Source: GCA-2730975 sp964576585 (GTDB lineage Bacteria; Verrucomicrobiota; Verrucomicrobiia; Opitutales; Seribacteraceae). From it: a DNA stretch of 7,100 bases. How positions within the stretch are numbered: the stretch's first letter is position 1; the number at the start of each line of letters is the position of its first letter. The DNA is taken from assembly GCA_964576585.1 (NCBI GenBank), contig CAZNWO010000169.1:1-7100 (forward strand), in the 5' to 3' direction. Position numbers and translations under genes: made by a program. Shown here piece after piece: positions 5,411 through 7,100 of this stretch. The notes below the pieces were generated by a model, which saw only the letters and a list, made by a program, of their open reading frames with translations, did not search any database and had not been told where the DNA came from.

Positions 5411-7018
5411 ATGAAAGCCGCTCGCAAACACTTGGAACAGGCAATCGAGATCAACCCCGATTACTCCGAGGCATACTACAAGTTGGGTTTGCTCTCCAAG
5501 GAAGAAGGTCTCGGAGACGATGCCCTAGAGAATTTCAAGAAAGCGGTTTCGATAGACTCCAACTATGCCGAAGCTCAATGCGAGCTAGCAATCGCACTAA
5601 CCGAAAAAGGCGAACACGAGGCGGCCCGCAACCACTTTCTCAATGCCTTGGAGATCAATCCGAACTATGCCGACGCATATTTCCATTATGCTCTTTTGCT
5701 CGTTGAACTCAAGGATGTCGAGGAAGCCAAGAACAACTTTGATAAAGTAACTGAAATTGATCAAAACTACGCTGAAGGGTATTACCAGAAGGCCCTTCTC
5801 TTGACTAACCCCGACGACTTCGAGGAAGCCCGTAAGAACTTCGAGACTGCCATTGACATCAGCCCAGATTTCATCGACGCCCACTATTACATGGGCAAGT
5901 TACTTTCGGGTGGAGTTGCAACTGACAAGGAGGGAACCATTATTGACAGCACTGATCTTCCAGCAGCCAAGGAACATTTTTCCCGTGTGCTGGAAATAGA
6001 TTCAACTCACGAAAAAGCCTTCTACAATTTGGCTCGCATCCTTTCGCGCGAAGAAAAGTACAAGGAAGCCAAGGAAAACCTTGATAAAGCGCTCGAGATC
6101 AATCCTTCGTACTCGAAAGCCCACTTTCTTATTGCCCATGTATTAAGCGAGTTGAAAGCGACGGCCAAGGCTCAAACCCACTTCTCTGAATCCATAAAAC
6201 ATTATGAGGAAAACGCGCCGGCGCACTACAGGCTAGGAGTCATACTGGCGCAGGCAGGCAAGGAAAGAGAGGCGAAAAAGCATCTGACGAAAGCCGTGAA
6301 GCTCGATCCTGCCCACGCCGAGGCAAATTACCATCTGGCAATGTTGCTTACTTCGGATGAAGATCCTGCAGCGGCAAAAAAGCATTTCTTCAAGGCCTTG
6401 GAAATCCAACCTGAGTTTGCCCAAGCCTATTACCATCTTGCCCACCACTTGGAAAAAACAGGGGACTTGAACGAGGCAAAGGTACATTTTCAAAAAGCAA
6501 CTGAAGTAGACCAGAATTTTGTGGACGCATACTTCAACCTTGCCCGAATCATGAAGACCCCAGCGGAATACGACGCTGCGGAACGAAACTACGAGACGGC
6601 TTTGGAAATTGATGATTCCCATGCCCTCGCCCATTACTGGACGGCAAAGCTTTTGTCCGGGGGCGAAAGGCTCAACTCGGAAGGAACCCTCGTCAAGGAG
6701 CCAAACTTGGATGAGGCGGAAAAACATTTCAGAAACGCTATTGAGATCGACCCGAAATTTTCCAAGGCCCATTTCCGCTTGGGTCTGCTTTTGGCCGAAA
6801 CGCAAAGATTCGATGAAGCCTTCAGTCATTATCAGCAAGCCCTTGGAATCAATCCCGCTTATGCGGAGGCCCATTATCATTCCGCCGTACTGTTGATGGA
6901 CCCGAAAGCCTCTAAGTCAATCGGCGTGAAGAAAGCCAATGCCCCAAAGGCCAAGGCTGGTGCTGCCAAACGAAAAACTGCCGCCAAGACTAAAGCCAGG
7001 TCTGTATCGAAAAAATAG
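5411..7018 (+). CDS. TPR-repeat protein with duplicated seven-repeat block and basic Lys/Ala tail
   Basis: This 535-residue protein is almost wholly tetratricopeptide repeats and has no signal peptide or membrane segment, so a cytoplasmic protein-binding scaffold or adaptor is the likely role; the partner is unknown. It opens with a half TPR (second helix only, residues 1-19), then has 13 full repeats (20-485) and a final first-helix half repeat (486-500). Eleven repeats are exactly 34 residues. Two (156-201 and 406-451) are 46 residues, each with a 12-residue insertion after a K-L-L-S-G-G motif and a later E-G-T. The two long repeats lie exactly 250 residues apart, seven repeats, so the protein is a tandem duplication. 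The C-terminal 29 residues (507-535) are Lys/Ala-rich with 12 basic and no acidic residues, like histone-H1-type tails. The first in-frame ATG lies just after a TAA and lacks a Shine-Dalgarno. It follows the cyclase gene by 56 bp on the same strand. Confidence 0.93.
   Translation: MKAARKHLEQAIEINPDYSEAYYKLGLLSKEEGLGDDALENFKKAVSIDSNYAEAQCELAIALTEKGEHEAARNHFLNALEINPNYADAYFHYALLLVELKDVEEAKNNFDKVTEIDQNYAEGYYQKALLLTNPDDFEEARKNFETAIDISPDFIDAHYYMGKLLSGGVATDKEGTIIDSTDLPAAKEHFSRVLEIDSTHEKAFYNLARILSREEKYKEAKENLDKALEINPSYSKAHFLIAHVLSELKATAKAQTHFSESIKHYEENAPAHYRLGVILAQAGKEREAKKHLTKAVKLDPAHAEANYHLAMLLTSDEDPAAAKKHFFKALEIQPEFAQAYYHLAHHLEKTGDLNEAKVHFQKATEVDQNFVDAYFNLARIMKTPAEYDAAERNYETALEIDDSHALAHYWTAKLLSGGERLNSEGTLVKEPNLDEAEKHFRNAIEIDPKFSKAHFRLGLLLAETQRFDEAFSHYQQALGINPAYAEAHYHSAVLLMDPKASKSIGVKKANAPKAKAGAAKRKTAAKTKARSVSKK
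5570..6865 (+). repeat. Internal 750-bp tandem duplication in the TPR gene (5570-6115 versus 6320-6865)
   Basis: Repeats 2-6 (residues 54-235) align with repeats 9-13 (304-485) at a constant 250-residue offset. Diagnostic matches: K-[VA]-T-E-[IV]-D-Q-N in repeats 3 and 10, an E-T-A in the second helix of repeats 4 and 11, and the 12-residue loop insertion in repeats 5 and 12. The half repeat at the N-terminus corresponds to repeat 7. Divergence at protein level is high, so the event is old. Confidence 0.75.
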
Positions 7019-7038
7019 AATTCTGCGACGACTTCCCC

Positions 7039-7100
7039 GTGAAACGGACACTGGCCTTGGATCACCTGGAGAGGGCGATTTCCCTTGATCCCAGTCACCT
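7039..7100 (+). CDS. Start of a second TPR gene (partial, runs off the right edge)
   Basis: From a GTG at 7039 the frame stays open to the window end and encodes VKRTLALDHLERAISLDPSH, a textbook TPR second helix. It closely parallels the opening of the preceding gene (H-L-E-x-A-I-x-x-[ND]-P), so both proteins would begin with a half TPR. The gap from the previous stop is 20 bp. No Shine-Dalgarno is visible and the upstream frame is open back to 6994 without an ATG, so the exact start is uncertain. Alternatives are a frameshifted continuation of the upstream gene or a pseudogene fragment; the upstream gene's basic tail and stop make a separate gene more likely. Confidence 0.55.
   Translation, partial: MKRTLALDHLERAISLDPSH

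Noticed and set aside
6233..6880. Minus-strand open frame of 215 codons
   Set aside because: Antisense to the TPR array; its composition is the mirror of repeated TPR codons and it shows no independent domain or start signal.

Overview
The window is a compact stretch of bacterial chromosome of medium GC content by eye. It reads as a small signalling and scaffold gene cluster. The organism cannot be fixed from sequence alone. A lipoprotein with a classical lipobox implies a diderm or other lipoprotein-sorting bacterium. Weak or absent Shine-Dalgarno sites, a CyaB-type GAF-GAF-PAS-cyclase and abundant TPR and coiled-coil proteins fit a free-living, gene-rich lineage such as Verrucomicrobiota/PVC. 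Spirochaetes, myxobacteria-like groups or cyanobacteria are not excluded. That guess is inference with low confidence.

Layout. Positions 1-988 (minus strand) hold the N-terminal 329 codons of a secreted or membrane-anchored lipoprotein with a coiled coil; the gene runs off the left edge. A 153-bp divergent intergenic region (989-1141) follows and must carry the promoters for both directions. To its right, all on the plus strand, are: (1) a 647-residue all-helical coiled-coil protein (1142-3085) built of exactly 17 full and one partial 36-residue repeats with no insertion or deletion; (2) a 759-residue soluble class IIIb adenylate cyclase (3075-5354) with GAF-GAF-PAS-cyclase-TPR architecture, overlapping the first gene by 11 bp; (3) a 535-residue TPR protein (5411-7018) with a seven-TPR block duplicated in tandem and a strongly basic Lys/Ala-rich tail; and (4) the first codons of what looks like another TPR gene (7039 to beyond 7100).

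How they may work together (inference). The close packing suggests one transcription unit. The cyclase would make cAMP, probably under feedback from a cyclic nucleotide bound to its GAF domains. The coiled-coil protein, whose translation is likely coupled to that of the cyclase, is a candidate long rod or scaffold. The TPR proteins are candidate adaptors, and the cyclase itself ends in a lone TPR-like hairpin. No DNA-binding effector, transposase, RNA gene, CRISPR array or phage gene is visible. The most unusual items are the perfectly regular 36-residue rod fused in operon layout to a cyclase, its 72-residue super-repeats, and the TPR protein's 250-residue internal duplication with matching 12-residue loops.
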